Origin: Marinilabilia salmonicolor
Lineage (GTDB): Bacteria; Bacteroidota; Bacteroidia; Bacteroidales; Marinilabiliaceae
DNA: 64,000 nucleotides
Assembly: GCF_003003035.1 (NCBI RefSeq)
Contig: NZ_PVTS01000007.1
Span: 62,001 to 126,000, forward strand
Reading direction: 5' to 3'
Part shown: one piece after another, positions 11,104-21,800 of the stretch
Layout of the letters: each line of letters begins with the position of its first letter
Position numbering within the stretch: position 1 is the stretch's first letter
The notes under the pieces: generated by a model
Databases searched by the model: none
The model's input: only the letters and a program-made list of their open reading frames with translations
Told to the model about the DNA's origin: nothing
Program-made: the position numbers and the translations under genes

Positions 11104-12054
11104 ATGGGATTATTCGGTGGTTTCAATAAGGCCAAAAAAGAAAACCTGGACAAAGGACTGGCCAAGACAAAAGAGAGTGTTTTTCAAAAAATGACCCGCG
11201 CTGTGGTGGGGAAAACCAGAGTGGATGATGATGTACTCGACAGTCTGGAAGAGGTATTAATCACTTCGGATGTGGGGGTAGATACCACGCTTCGCATCAT
11301 TGAGCGCATCGAAGAGCGTGTGGCTAAAGATAAATATGTCGGTACCGGTGAGTTGAATGTTATCCTCCGGGAGGAAATTGCTGCTTTGCTTGCTGAAAAT
11401 GAAGAGGACATCGAAGGGGATTTTGAATTCCCTGTTGATAAAAAACCTTATGTAATAATGGTAGTGGGCGTTAATGGTGTTGGGAAAACCACTACTATAG
11501 GGAAATTGGCTCATAAGTTTAAAGCATCTGGCAAAAAAGTAATTCTGGGGGCTGCAGATACTTTTCGGGCTGCTGCCATAGAGCAACTTGAAATTTGGGC
11601 CAACCGGGTGGATGTACCGCTGGTGAAACAGAAAATGGGATCCGATCCTGCATCGGTGGCATACGATACACTGGCATCTGCAAAAACCAAAGATGCCGAT
11701 GTGGTGATCATTGATACTGCCGGTCGCTTGCACAATAAGGTTAATCTGATGAATGAGCTTACCAAGGTTAAGAAGGTGATGCAGAAAGTAGTGCCTGATG
11801 CACCGCATGAAATAATGCTGGTGCTGGACGGATCTACCGGTCAGAACGCTTTTGAGCAGGCCAAACAGTTTACCAAAGCAACTGAAGTAACCTCTCTTGC
11901 CATTACCAAACTCGATGGTACGGCAAAAGGTGGTGTGGTTATCGGTGTTTCAGATCAACTTAAAGTGCCGGTAAAATACATTGGAATAGGTGAGGGAATC
12001 GATGATTTACAGGTGTTTAACCGGAAAGAATTCGTCGATTCGTTATTTGGATAA
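11104..12054 (+). CDS. ftsY: Signal recognition particle receptor FtsY
   Basis: A 316-residue GTPase that docks SRP-bound ribosomes at the inner membrane. The N-domain (about 1-100) is followed by the G domain: GVNGVGKTTT (G1, about 122-131), DTFRAAA (152-158), DTAGRLHN (G3, 204-211), TKLDGTAKGG (G4, 268-277), and a C-terminal helix ending EFVDSLFG. The acidic A domain of E. coli FtsY is absent and the protein starts with the short MGLFGGFNKAKK, as is usual in Bacteroidetes. rimO follows at 153 bases. Confidence 0.96.
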   Translation: MGLFGGFNKAKKENLDKGLAKTKESVFQKMTRAVVGKTRVDDDVLDSLEEVLITSDVGVDTTLRIIERIEERVAKDKYVGTGELNVILREEIAALLAENEEDIEGDFEFPVDKKPYVIMVVGVNGVGKTTTIGKLAHKFKASGKKVILGAADTFRAAAIEQLEIWANRVDVPLVKQKMGSDPASVAYDTLASAKTKDADVVIIDTAGRLHNKVNLMNELTKVKKVMQKVVPDAPHEIMLVLDGSTGQNAFEQAKQFTKATEVTSLAITKLDGTAKGGVVIGVSDQLKVPVKYIGIGEGIDDLQVFNRKEFVDSLFG

Positions 12055-12146
12055 GCAAGATGTTCAATGTTGGCTTGTTGTCTGTTGGCCCGTAAGATTT
12101 GAGGCAGATTTTTGGCAAAGGTACCTTTCTAACATCCAGTCTCAAA

Positions 12147-12178
12147 CCTCTAACTTCCAACATCTAACTTCTAACTCC
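12147..12178 (+). repeat. CTAACTTC-rich intergenic repeat, family F, copy 1
   Basis: CCTCTAACTTCCAACATCTA and the following bases recur, reverse-complemented, at 60184-60214 with about two mismatches over 21 bases. The unit is built from TCTAAC-like words spaced 10-11 bases apart. Confidence 0.5.
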
Positions 12179-12206
12179 CAGTATCTCACAAACTAACTGT
12201 AAATAA

Positions 12207-13514
12207 ATGACAAAGCAAGGTAAGAGGCGAGTGGACGTTATTACTTTGGGATGCTCCAAAAACCTGGTGGATTCTGAATTTTTGATACGACAATTTGAAG
12301 CAGGAGGTTTTTCGGTGGAGCATGATGCTGCCGAGGCTAAAGGAGAAATTGTTGTAATTAATACTTGTGGATTTATCGGTGATGCCAAGGAGGAGAGTAT
12401 TGATACCATTCTCGATTTTGCTGAAGCCAAAAAAGAGGGCCGTATCAATAAACTTTATGTGATGGGGTGCTTATCTGAGCGCTATTTCGACCAACTGGGA
12501 AAGGAGCTGCCTGAAGTGGACCGTTTTTTTGGTAAATTTAACTGGCAGGAACTAATTGCTGATCTGGGAAGTGCCTACAGGCCCGACCTGGTAAATGAGC
12601 GTTCCCTGACCACTCCGGGCCATTATGCTTATCTCAAAATATCCGAAGGTTGCAATCGTTCCTGTTCCTATTGCGCCATTCCTATTATTACCGGCAAACA
12701 TAAATCAAAACCCATTGAAGACCTGGTGGAAGAAGCTCGCTTACTGGCTTCTCAGGGTGTGAAAGAACTGCAGGTAATTGCTCAGGATTTATCTTACTAT
12801 GGACTTGATCTGTACAAAAAACAGATGCTGGCTCCATTGGTGGAAAAACTTTCGCAGATTGAAGGAATTGAATGGATTCGCCTGCATTATGCCTATCCTG
12901 CGGCATTTCCCATGGATATTTTGGAGGTAATGGAGCGCAATCCTAAGGTCTGTGCATATATGGACATTGCCCTTCAGCACATTTCTGACAATATGCTGAA
13001 GCTGATGAAACGGCATGTCACCAAGGCTGATACTTTGAGCCTGGTAAATGCCATGCGGGAGAAGGTGCCGGGTATTCATTTGCGTACCACAATGATTACC
13101 GGACATCCCGGTGAAACCGAAGAAGATTTTGCCGAACTGCTGGAGTTTGTCAAAGAGATGCGTTTCGAGAGACTTGGTGTATTTCCATATTCTCACGAGG
13201 AGGATACGTATGCCTGGAAGAACTATAAGGACAATATTCCACAGGAGATAAAACAAGCCAGATCTGACGAAATTATGGCGCTTCAGCGTGATATCAGTCG
13301 CGAAATAAATGAGGCAAAAGTTGGTACAAGGATGAAAGTGATCATCGATCGGAAAGAAGAGGATTTTTTTATTGGTCGTTCAGAGTTTGATTCTCCGGAG
13401 GTTGATCCTGAAGTGCTTATTCCGGTGTCTGAAGTGGTAAAGCCAGGGCATTTTTATGAAGTGGAAATTACTGCCGCTGAAGACTATGATTTGTATGCAA
13501 CGGTGGTAGATTAA
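12207..13514 (+). CDS. rimO: Ribosomal protein S12 methylthiotransferase RimO
   Basis: A 435-residue radical-SAM enzyme that adds a methylthio group to the conserved aspartate of ribosomal protein S12. The UPF0004 domain holds the first cluster cysteines Cys16 (TLGCSKN), Cys54 (NTCGFI) and Cys88 (MGCLSER). The radical-SAM motif CNRSCSYC has Cys149, Cys153 and Cys156. A C-terminal TRAM domain follows. TLGCSKNLVDSE separates RimO from the related tRNA enzyme MiaB. It follows ftsY in the same direction. Confidence 0.95.
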   Translation: MTKQGKRRVDVITLGCSKNLVDSEFLIRQFEAGGFSVEHDAAEAKGEIVVINTCGFIGDAKEESIDTILDFAEAKKEGRINKLYVMGCLSERYFDQLGKELPEVDRFFGKFNWQELIADLGSAYRPDLVNERSLTTPGHYAYLKISEGCNRSCSYCAIPIITGKHKSKPIEDLVEEARLLASQGVKELQVIAQDLSYYGLDLYKKQMLAPLVEKLSQIEGIEWIRLHYAYPAAFPMDILEVMERNPKVCAYMDIALQHISDNMLKLMKRHVTKADTLSLVNAMREKVPGIHLRTTMITGHPGETEEDFAELLEFVKEMRFERLGVFPYSHEEDTYAWKNYKDNIPQEIKQARSDEIMALQRDISREINEAKVGTRMKVIIDRKEEDFFIGRSEFDSPEVDPEVLIPVSEVVKPGHFYEVEITAAEDYDLYATVVD

Positions 13515-13572
13515 TGTTATTCCGTTCGTTAAATGTTGCATTGAATTGAATTTTAAAGTTGCGTGTGTATGC

Positions 13573-13690
13573 CTAGAAATTGCTTCGCGCAAGGCCCTCG
13601 CAATGACAAAGTCTCCGGTTTATGCCAACATCTTCCAGTTAACAATAAAAAACGTTCATTGCTAGGGCTCAGCCCGAAGCAATCTATAAT
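13573..13690. repeat. Imperfect palindromic intergenic repeat, family E
   Basis: The arms at 13575-13608 and 13653-13686 are imperfect complements (ATTGCTTCG...CGCAATGA against TCATTGCT...CGAAGCAAT), separated by about 44 bases. Half-copies with ATTGCTTCGC and CAATGA lie at 22858-22886 and 23060-23118. Confidence 0.6.
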
Positions 13691-13729
13691 TGCAAAACGT
13701 TATTTTAAACTTTAGCAAAATTCAGACGA

Positions 13730-14461
13730 ATGAGAGCAGTTTTAGGTATTCTGTTAACCCCGGTGTTTCATTTATATATGATTGCCCTGATTGTTGGTTT
13801 TTATCCTGTTCAGGTAATTGCCCTTAAGTTTTTTGGTGAGCATGCCCGTCGGAGATCAGTGGATGTACTTAACATTATGCTTTTAAGGGGTTTGTGGATT
13901 ATGGGTGCCCGTGTCCGCTACATCGGACTGGAGAATCTTCCTAAGGATCGTCCGGTAATTGTGGTGGCCAATCATCAGAGTATGTACGATATTCCGGCTA
14001 TCGGGTGGGTTTTTCGTGACTTTTATCCCAAATTCATCGCAAAAATTGAGCTGTCCAAAAATATGTTTAGCATCTCCTACAATCTGAAGCATGGCCAATC
14101 TGCACTTATCGACCGTGCCAATGGTTCGCAGTCGGTAAGAGAGATCTTAAAATTGGGCAGACTAATCGAGAAGAAACATTATGCAGCCTGTATCTTTCCG
14201 GAAGGGACCCGTAGTAAAACAGGTAAACTGAAACCTTTTATGTCTGCCGGCATCCAAACACTTCTAAGAGGTGCTCCATCGGCAGTAATCGTTCCTTTTG
14301 TTATCAGCGGGCACCATAGAATTCTGAAAAATGGTAATTTCCCATTACAGTTTGGCGAAAAAGTAACCTATCAGATACTAAAACCTATTGAACCGGGCCA
14401 ATATTCTTCTGAAGAGATTACCGGACATCTGGAAAAAGTGATTGGCAGTCATTTGAAATAA
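13730..14461 (+). CDS. plsC: 1-acyl-sn-glycerol-3-phosphate acyltransferase (PlsC type)
   Basis: A 243-residue membrane-associated acyltransferase that makes phosphatidic acid from lysophosphatidic acid. A hydrophobic N-terminus (about 5-35) is followed by NHQSMYDIP (NHx4D motif, His82/Asp87) and FPEGTRSKTGKLKPF (about 156-170), the acceptor-binding motif. Both catalytic motifs are intact. Upstream is a palindromic repeat; no operon partner is obvious. Confidence 0.9.
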   Translation: MRAVLGILLTPVFHLYMIALIVGFYPVQVIALKFFGEHARRRSVDVLNIMLLRGLWIMGARVRYIGLENLPKDRPVIVVANHQSMYDIPAIGWVFRDFYPKFIAKIELSKNMFSISYNLKHGQSALIDRANGSQSVREILKLGRLIEKKHYAACIFPEGTRSKTGKLKPFMSAGIQTLLRGAPSAVIVPFVISGHHRILKNGNFPLQFGEKVTYQILKPIEPGQYSSEEITGHLEKVIGSHLK

Positions 14462-14594
14462 ACCGGTATTTTACCATTGGCATAAGCAACGCGTTTTACC
14501 GGAATTTTCTTTCGGGGTGATTTTGTGTGCAGCGGTATCTTCCGACTGATCGCCATTCTTTTTTATCTTTACAGTTAAATGTGATTAGGACTTC

Positions 14595-16217
14595 ATGAAT
14601 TACTTTCTCATATTCATACAGCTGCTGGGCGGACTCGGTTTTTTTCTGCTGGGAATGGATCAATTGAGCTCGGGTATGAAAAGCCTTGCCGGGCGACAAA
14701 TGCGTCACGTGTTGGAGAAATTTACCGCAACCAAAGGAGGAGGTGTGGTTTTTGGAATTCTTCTGACGGTACTGTTTCAAAGCAGTTCTGCCGCTTCGGT
14801 GGTTATGGTGGGATTCGTGGATGCGGCATTGCTGAGCCTTGGCCAAACGCTTGCGGTGATGCTCGGCACCGGTATCGGTACCACTATTACTGCTCAAATC
14901 ATAGCTTTTAAGCTGGGAACATATTCTCTTGGATTTGTGGGCATCGGTTTTCTTTTTAAAGCCTTTGGCCGGCGTCGCTGGTCTTACAGCGGACAAATTG
15001 TTATGGCACTGGGGATTCTGTTTTACGGTATGGATCTGATGTCGTCGGGTATGGAGCCTCTGGGAAGTATGGAGCGCTTTACAGGGTGGCTTGTGTATCT
15101 CCAAAACCCCGTATGGGGCGTGGTAGCAGGAACCATTTTTACTGCAATGATTCAGAGCAGTGCTGCTTTTATCGGAATTGTGATGACATTGACAGCCACC
15201 GGTTTGTTGTCGGTGTCAGATGCTTTGCCGCTCATTTTGGGGACCAACATCGGAACTACCGTTACCGCTCTGATTGCATCCCTCAATTCTTCTATTGGTG
15301 GCAAACGGCTTGCAGTTGCCAATACATTATTCCGGGTTGCAGGGGTTTTTATTATGATCTGGTTGCTTGGGTTTTGGGAGCATGTCACATGGACGCTCTC
15401 CGGAGACAATGCATCAGGCGGAAGGTTTCTGGCCAATGCACATACCATCTTCAATGTCTTTATGACACTGATATTTTTACCCTTTACGGGGATTATCGGT
15501 AGCATCGTTAATCGAATGGTGCCGGAAAAGAAGAAGAAATCATTTCACCTTAATTATTTGAAACCCGAATTGATAGGATCAGGAGAGATGATGCTTCCAT
15601 TTCTGAAAAAAGAGGTTGGGGATATGGGACGACTTGTTATTAAAATGGTTGATGATGCGCTCTCTCCGTTTTTTGATCGGGAATCAAAGGTGTTGGATAA
15701 TCTGCGTAGCAACGAGAAGATGGTGGACAACTACAGGGAGGAGATCAATCGTTTCCTGGTTTCCATGAATGAAAAGATGTCTGCACAGGAGTGGTCTGAT
15801 GATATTTATCGTTTTCTGCATGTGGTAAACGAACTGGAGCAGATTGCGGATATTGTTTCAGTAAACATAGCCCGTCAGGGAGAAAAGTGGCTCGATGCCA
15901 ATATCCATTTCTCTGAAGAGGGAGGCAGGGAGTTGCGTGATTACCAGCAGAGGTGCGTGAAGCAGTTGGCCAGAGCCATGCAACTGTTAGAGGATTGGGA
16001 GCCCGAACAGGCTATGAAAATGAAGCGAAAATACCGGAAATATGCACTGATGGCCTACGAAATGGAGATGCAGCATTATAAAAGGCTCCTGGCACCCAGT
16101 AGTCGCTCTGTAGAATCCAGTAAAGTGCATATTGAATTGTTGAATCTGTTGAGAATGATTAACAGTCATGCAACGAATATCGGGCGCATGGTTTTTATGG
16201 AAGAGGAAGGAAATTAA
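14595..16217 (+). CDS. Na/phosphate cotransporter family protein with PhoU-like C-terminus
   Basis: A 540-residue protein. Residues 1-320 form the membrane domain of type II Na/Pi cotransporters with two inverted QSSS-type motifs: FQSSSAASV (about 61-69) and IQSSAAFIG (about 186-194). Residues about 340-540 are a helical PhoU-like domain (MVDDALSPFFDRESK and so on). The likely job is sodium-driven phosphate uptake or export at the inner membrane. No phosphate-starvation regulator is nearby. Confidence 0.9.
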   Translation: MNYFLIFIQLLGGLGFFLLGMDQLSSGMKSLAGRQMRHVLEKFTATKGGGVVFGILLTVLFQSSSAASVVMVGFVDAALLSLGQTLAVMLGTGIGTTITAQIIAFKLGTYSLGFVGIGFLFKAFGRRRWSYSGQIVMALGILFYGMDLMSSGMEPLGSMERFTGWLVYLQNPVWGVVAGTIFTAMIQSSAAFIGIVMTLTATGLLSVSDALPLILGTNIGTTVTALIASLNSSIGGKRLAVANTLFRVAGVFIMIWLLGFWEHVTWTLSGDNASGGRFLANAHTIFNVFMTLIFLPFTGIIGSIVNRMVPEKKKKSFHLNYLKPELIGSGEMMLPFLKKEVGDMGRLVIKMVDDALSPFFDRESKVLDNLRSNEKMVDNYREEINRFLVSMNEKMSAQEWSDDIYRFLHVVNELEQIADIVSVNIARQGEKWLDANIHFSEEGGRELRDYQQRCVKQLARAMQLLEDWEPEQAMKMKRKYRKYALMAYEMEMQHYKRLLAPSSRSVESSKVHIELLNLLRMINSHATNIGRMVFMEEEGN

Positions 16218-16343
16218 TCTTTTCACTTTTCCCGAAAATCGTGAATTATATTCTCTTTCTTTCTGCTTTTTTCTTCGTGTTTTGCTAAATTTACATACAT
16301 ATTAGAATTTATTCTTCAAACTTTGAACTTTAATTCAGAACTC

Positions 16344-18851
16344 ATGAAGCGTTTTTTTCAGGTTTTATTGGGAATTATTGCCCTTATTTTGTTGCTGTTG
16401 TTGGTTTTGCCTTCTTTATTTAAAGGAAAAATTGAACAGAAGGTAACCGAAGTGATTAATGATAATGTGACAGCCACTGTCTCATTTGACAAGTTCAGCC
16501 TCTCCATGTTTCGCCATTTTCCTAATCTTTCGATGGGGCTTGATGGATTGACCATCGTGAATAAGGAACCTTTTGAGGGAGACACACTGCTGCATGTTGG
16601 TGCATTTTCTGCAAGTATTGATTTGTGGAGTGCCATAAGCGGAAGCGGGATCAATATTAACTCTGTTTTACTTGATAAACCGCAGGTTTGGCTAAAAGTG
16701 AATCAGGATTCTGTAGCCAATTGGGATATTGTTCCCATGTCGGAAACAGAAGAGGTGGAGGAAGATACAGCTTCTGCTGCTTCCGATTTTGCTGTTCAGT
16801 TGGAGTTGTTTGAAATATCAGATGCACGGCTGGGATTTTCAGATCAAACCATGGCCTTTTCTACGGTAATTGATGATCTGGACTTTACCATGGAGGGTGA
16901 CCTCTCTCAAAAAGCCACAAATCTGGATATAAAAACTTCCATTCAGAAATTGAATATGGAGATGGAAGGAACCAGTTACTTGAAGGATGCCTTTGTCTCT
17001 TTGGAAGCCATTATTGGGGCCGACCTGGAAAATATGATCTTTACCTTTCAGGACAATGAGTTATTGCTGAATGAGCTTGGGCTTGGTTTTGAGGGGACAG
17101 TGGGGATGCTTGAGGAAGGATACGACCTCGATGTGAAACTGTCTGCCCATGAAACCAGTTTTAAAACGCTACTCTCTATGGTTCCCGAAACCTACCTTCA
17201 GGATTTTGAGGATTTGACCACTGAAGGTTCACTGAAACTGGAAGCTGTTGCAAAAGGGGTTTATGTGGATACGGAGAATCTTCCTGCATTTAATCTGGTA
17301 TTGAATGTCAACGATGGTTTGATTCAGTACCCGGATTTACCCAAATCCATCGAAGATATTCAGATTGATGTTAAGGTGGATAACCCTGGGGGAGCAATGG
17401 ATCTCACGGTTACCGATATCAATAAATTTCATTTCAAGCTGGGCGACAACCCCTTTGATGCTTCATTGTGGATTGGGACCCCCATTTCAAATGCTACTTA
17501 TAAAGGAAGTCTGAAAGGTATTATCGATCTGGCATCTCTTACGGAAGCCATCCCCATGGACAGCATGGAACTGGGGGGTGTTATCTCTGCGGATATGCGT
17601 ATCGACGGAGATTATGAAATGGTGGAGAAAGAACTTTATGAGGAGATCGAAGCCAACGGACAAATTGGAATGAAAGAATTCTTTTTCAGTACTCCTGATA
17701 TGCCCGACGGATTTCACATCAGTAACGCTGATATGCAGATTACTCCTCGTTTTATGGAACTGAAGACTTTTGAGAGTTCTTTCGGAAGTAGTGACTTTAA
17801 CCTTCAGGGAAAGGTTGAGAACTACTTGTCTTATGTATTGAAAGATGGTATTTTAAGTGGAAATCTTAATCATCAGTCCAGATTGATAGACACCAATCAG
17901 CTGATGCAACTGGCAGGTGAGGATACCACTGCTGTAGAAGAGGATACAACCGGGATGGAACTGGTACTGGTTCCTAAAAACCTGAATTTTGTATTGAACA
18001 GCAACATTGACAAATTGCTTTACGATAAGCTTGAAATGACCAATGTGGCCGGGAAAATTACCATTGTGGATGGCCGGGTCATTCTTGATGGGCTCAGAAG
18101 CAATATGCTTGACGGAAGTATGGTGGTTTCAGGCGAATATAATACCGCAGACACTCTTAAACCTTTTGTGAATTTCGATATGGCTCTTAATACCATCGAT
18201 GTGCACAAGGCTGCCAATTCCTTTAGTATGATTGACAGTATGATGCCCATTGCCAAACGTGCCGTTGGTACCATTTCCACCAATTTGAAATTTAACAGCC
18301 TGATTGGAGCTGATATGTCTCCGGTACTGAGTTCTATAGGCGGTGGAGGCTTGCTGGAATCAAAAGGTGTTGAAATCTCCGGTGCCAAAGTGCAGACTGC
18401 TATGGCTTCAATGCTCAATAATGACAAGTACCGAAAGGCAAGGGCCGAAGATCTGAACATCAATTTCAAGCTGGAAAACGGAAATGTTATTGTGGAACCT
18501 TTTACAGCCAATCTTTTTGACCGTCAACTGACGATTTCCGGAACACAGAGCCTCGACCAGACGATGGATTACGTGATAAAGATGCCGGTGTCTAAACAGG
18601 AATTGGGAAATGTTGCCGGTTTGCTTGGGGCTTCTCTGCCTTCCGGTTCTTCTGATGTGATGGTGAATGTGCTGGTAGGTGGAACGGTAAAAGATCCGAA
18701 ACTCAGTTTCAGACTGGATGAGGAATTTAAGGAACAAGCTAAAAAGGAACTGGAACAGGAAGCGAAAAAGGCGGTGGAAAAAGCCCTTGAAGATCCTGAA
18801 GTAAAAGAAAAAGTGGATGAAGTTAAAGAGAAGTTAAAGAAGTGGTTCTGA
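16344..18851 (+). CDS. AsmA-family membrane protein
   Basis: A protein of 835 residues from the ATG at 16344; a TTG at 16323 would add seven residues before the hydrophobic segment and is less likely. One N-terminal transmembrane helix (LLGIIALILLLLLVLPSLF) precedes a long periplasmic region starting with the AsmA signature (KIEQKVTEVINDNVTATVSF, then DKPQVWLKVNQDSVANWDIV). The C-terminal block ends GGTVKDPKLSF and a very charged helix rich in E and K. AsmA-like proteins are thought to bridge the periplasm and move phospholipids or assist outer-membrane assembly. The gene ends against an oppositely directed helicase gene, with a shared terminator. Confidence 0.88.
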   Translation: MKRFFQVLLGIIALILLLLLVLPSLFKGKIEQKVTEVINDNVTATVSFDKFSLSMFRHFPNLSMGLDGLTIVNKEPFEGDTLLHVGAFSASIDLWSAISGSGININSVLLDKPQVWLKVNQDSVANWDIVPMSETEEVEEDTASAASDFAVQLELFEISDARLGFSDQTMAFSTVIDDLDFTMEGDLSQKATNLDIKTSIQKLNMEMEGTSYLKDAFVSLEAIIGADLENMIFTFQDNELLLNELGLGFEGTVGMLEEGYDLDVKLSAHETSFKTLLSMVPETYLQDFEDLTTEGSLKLEAVAKGVYVDTENLPAFNLVLNVNDGLIQYPDLPKSIEDIQIDVKVDNPGGAMDLTVTDINKFHFKLGDNPFDASLWIGTPISNATYKGSLKGIIDLASLTEAIPMDSMELGGVISADMRIDGDYEMVEKELYEEIEANGQIGMKEFFFSTPDMPDGFHISNADMQITPRFMELKTFESSFGSSDFNLQGKVENYLSYVLKDGILSGNLNHQSRLIDTNQLMQLAGEDTTAVEEDTTGMELVLVPKNLNFVLNSNIDKLLYDKLEMTNVAGKITIVDGRVILDGLRSNMLDGSMVVSGEYNTADTLKPFVNFDMALNTIDVHKAANSFSMIDSMMPIAKRAVGTISTNLKFNSLIGADMSPVLSSIGGGGLLESKGVEISGAKVQTAMASMLNNDKYRKARAEDLNINFKLENGNVIVEPFTANLFDRQLTISGTQSLDQTMDYVIKMPVSKQELGNVAGLLGASLPSGSSDVMVNVLVGGTVKDPKLSFRLDEEFKEQAKKELEQEAKKAVEKALEDPEVKEKVDEVKEKLKKWF

Positions 18852-18858
18852 TTGTATT

Positions 18859-18896
18859 AAAAAAAAACGGCGGTTTTCTAACCGCCGTTTTTTTTA
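18859..18896. terminator. Bidirectional terminator between convergent genes
   Basis: The stem AAACGGCGGTT/AACCGCCGTTT with a TTCT loop is flanked by an A-run on the left and a T-run on the right, so it can stop both the AsmA-like and the helicase transcripts. It lies within the 42 bases between the two stop codons. Confidence 0.85.
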
Positions 18897-21800
18897 AAAT
18901 AAGCTCCCTTGAATTATGTCATTCTCCACCTTCACAACCTCCTGGTGGGGAACATACCAGATGTATCCTTTTACGTTTGGGTGCCCCATCTCTTTTATCT
19001 TATTCATGTATCCTCTTACCTGCAACTGATGCCTGGTGGCTTCAGCTTTTCCGAATTTGTAATCTACCACAATGGTTTCTTTATCAGACAACATAACTCT
19101 GTCGGGGCGGCGGATGTTTTTATGTAGAATGGCCACTTCAGGTAGTATTTTGTAACTGCCGTTAAACCAGCTTTCTACTTCCGGGTGATTGAGCCATTTT
19201 TCCATTCTTTCCCTGATGATCGATTGCTCTTTTTCGTCAATTTTGCCCTCGAACCACAGTGTTTTCAGCGCGTCATCCAAATCTTCATGGGTTTCAATCA
19301 TCTCAAATAGGTGGTGCATGATTTTTCCGTAGGTGATGCCGCTTTCTTCTTTCTCATCATCAAAATACTCATCACTCTCCAGGTGAATGGCTATCCGCTC
19401 CCTAAAGGGAAAAGTCTCCATGGTAGGCAACGGACAAGTATCAAAGAGGCGTTTGGTTCCGGAATTTTCTTCTTTTTCAGAGTCAGAATCCTTACTTTCT
19501 TTAGCCTCTCTAAACATTGTACCAAGTTCAAAAGTCTGACTTACGGTGTTCCAGTTGCCCGGTAATTCGTGGTGGTCAGATTCCCTGGCTTCGAAGTGAA
19601 ACCACAGAAGGTCCGAAACAGTTCCCAACTCTTTGGGTGGTGTTTTTTTCTTCTGACAAAATGCGGATAGAGATAATTCTGCACGGGTAAATGCCACGTA
19701 TAGAAGATTGAGGTTATCGATGTATTGATGCATCAACTCCTCCAGATATTCGTTGGAGAAATGAGATTCCACCAGTGATTTTTCATAATTTACAGGAACC
19801 AGGTCCAGTTCATTGAATGGAGCGGATCGGGGCTTGCACCAGAGCAGGTTCTGTTGTCGTTCATCATTGAGTTCCCAGTTGCAGAATGGCAGTACAACTG
19901 CTTTAAATTCAAGACCTTTCGATTTGTGAACTGTCATTACCTGAATGGCTTCCTGGTTTTCGGGGCCGGCTATACTTTCAAACTGGATGTTTTTTTCCCA
20001 CTCATCGATAAACAGATTGAGGTTGGCAGCTTCCTGAGCCGAAAAACTATTGATATTGTTCAGTAGTGCCTGAATGTATATGCCTTGCTCTGTTCTTATG
20101 TTTTCCGGAAGGAGGCGTGTAAGCTCATCTGCCAGATCATAAAGCGGGAGTTGCTGCTTGTTTTCAATAAAGGCCAGGTGTTCTTCCCACGAGGTGGTTT
20201 TTTCCGCATTGTGAAAAACATCTGAAGCATCAAAATTGATCATGTCCGCTTCCCTGAGGTTTCGCTCCCAATGCAGGCGTATAAATGCTTCCAGCACTTT
20301 ATCATCCGGGGAGAGAATGAATTTCAGGTGATTGATGATAAAGAGCACGGCGGGTGAGCTGTTCAGTCTCAAAGTTTCGTTGCTGATGACCGGCAGGGGT
20401 GATTTTTCAGGGTGATATGCGCCCGACAAAAGTGCATTGGTTATGGCAATGCCTTCTGTTTTTTTGCGTACCAGCACACAGATATCCGAAGGAGAGAAGC
20501 CGCTGTTGAGCAATTCCCTGATTCTGTTGATAGAGGCTTCGATGGCTTGTTCTCTGAAATCTTCTTTATTGGCGGCTTCCAGAAACTGAAAGGAGACATG
20601 GCCCTCGTTGTCCAGATTTTTGGCGGCAACCTTTTGAGCCACATCGTGATAAGCCTCTGATATTTTGGTTTCAAACCCCGGAGTGTCCGAGATGTGGCCT
20701 TCCGATTTTTGGATGAGTTGTGCTTGCAGGGCCCTGGAAATGTGTTGAAAAAAGCTGTTGTTGAAGGCAATCACGTTGGCACTGCTGCGAAAGTTGGTAT
20801 CCAGTGTTTCTATGTTGGTTCCATAAATGTCAAATTCTTTTTCCACTTGTTCAGCCAGCAGGGTCCAATCCGAGTTTCGCCACCGGTAAATGGATTGCTT
20901 CACATCTCCAACCAGCATGGCAAAGTTTTCCTGAGCCAGACTGTTACTGATGAGTGGTCTGAAATTGGCATATTGCATCGACGAGGTGTCCTGAAACTCA
21001 TCAATCATATAATGATGATAGCGGGTGCCGGTTCTTTCATAGATAAAGGGCGCTTCATCGCGCCGGATAATTCTGGTCAGCAAATGGTTGGTGCCCGATA
21101 AGAGAAAGACGTTCTGCTCGCGCGACACTTCCAGTATCTTTTGATATACATCGTTGATGATGCCTAATGTGTAGAAGTTTTTTACGATAGCTCTGGCCGT
21201 AAAATAGTCTTTGCCCTGTTGATTTTTGAGCGACACGTATTGATCCAGAAGGGCATTCAATCCATCATTATAGGCTCCCTCTATGGCTTTATTGATATGT
21301 TCCGGATTGGTCTTTTTTTGCCAAGCTTCCAGGGTGTTATGAAGTGCAAAGATCTGGGCTTCATCAAATTTTACCTCTTCACTGAGCTTCTTAAATACCA
21401 ATAATTTGCTGCGGCTCCCTCCGTTGAAATCTTTTGAAATATCCAGATCCCATTTTTTGATGATCTCTAATCCCTTTACTCCAATGGTTTTGAGTGTTTG
21501 TTCATAATTGGAAATGATTTTTTGGAGCTTTGAGAGATATTGATTCATGAAGCTTTTGTCGCTCAGTTTTTCCGACAGGGGACCTGCAACCGATTGATAG
21601 GCTTCTTTAAAAATTTCCTGGGAGAAATTGCTGATTTCGTTGTTGATGTTCCAGCTTTTTCCTTCTGTTATTTTTTTCTCTGCGAAGTCGAGCAGCCATT
21701 TTTTGAGTGTTTCATGGCCTTTCATGTCCATTTCCAGCACCACCCGATCAATGGCCTGGGTCATTACCGATTTATGATCCAGCTCGGTGCGAAACCCCAG

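Noticed and set aside
16323-16343. TTG start for the AsmA-like protein
   Set aside because: The ATG at 16344 gives a normal charged start before the membrane helix; the extra seven residues add nothing.
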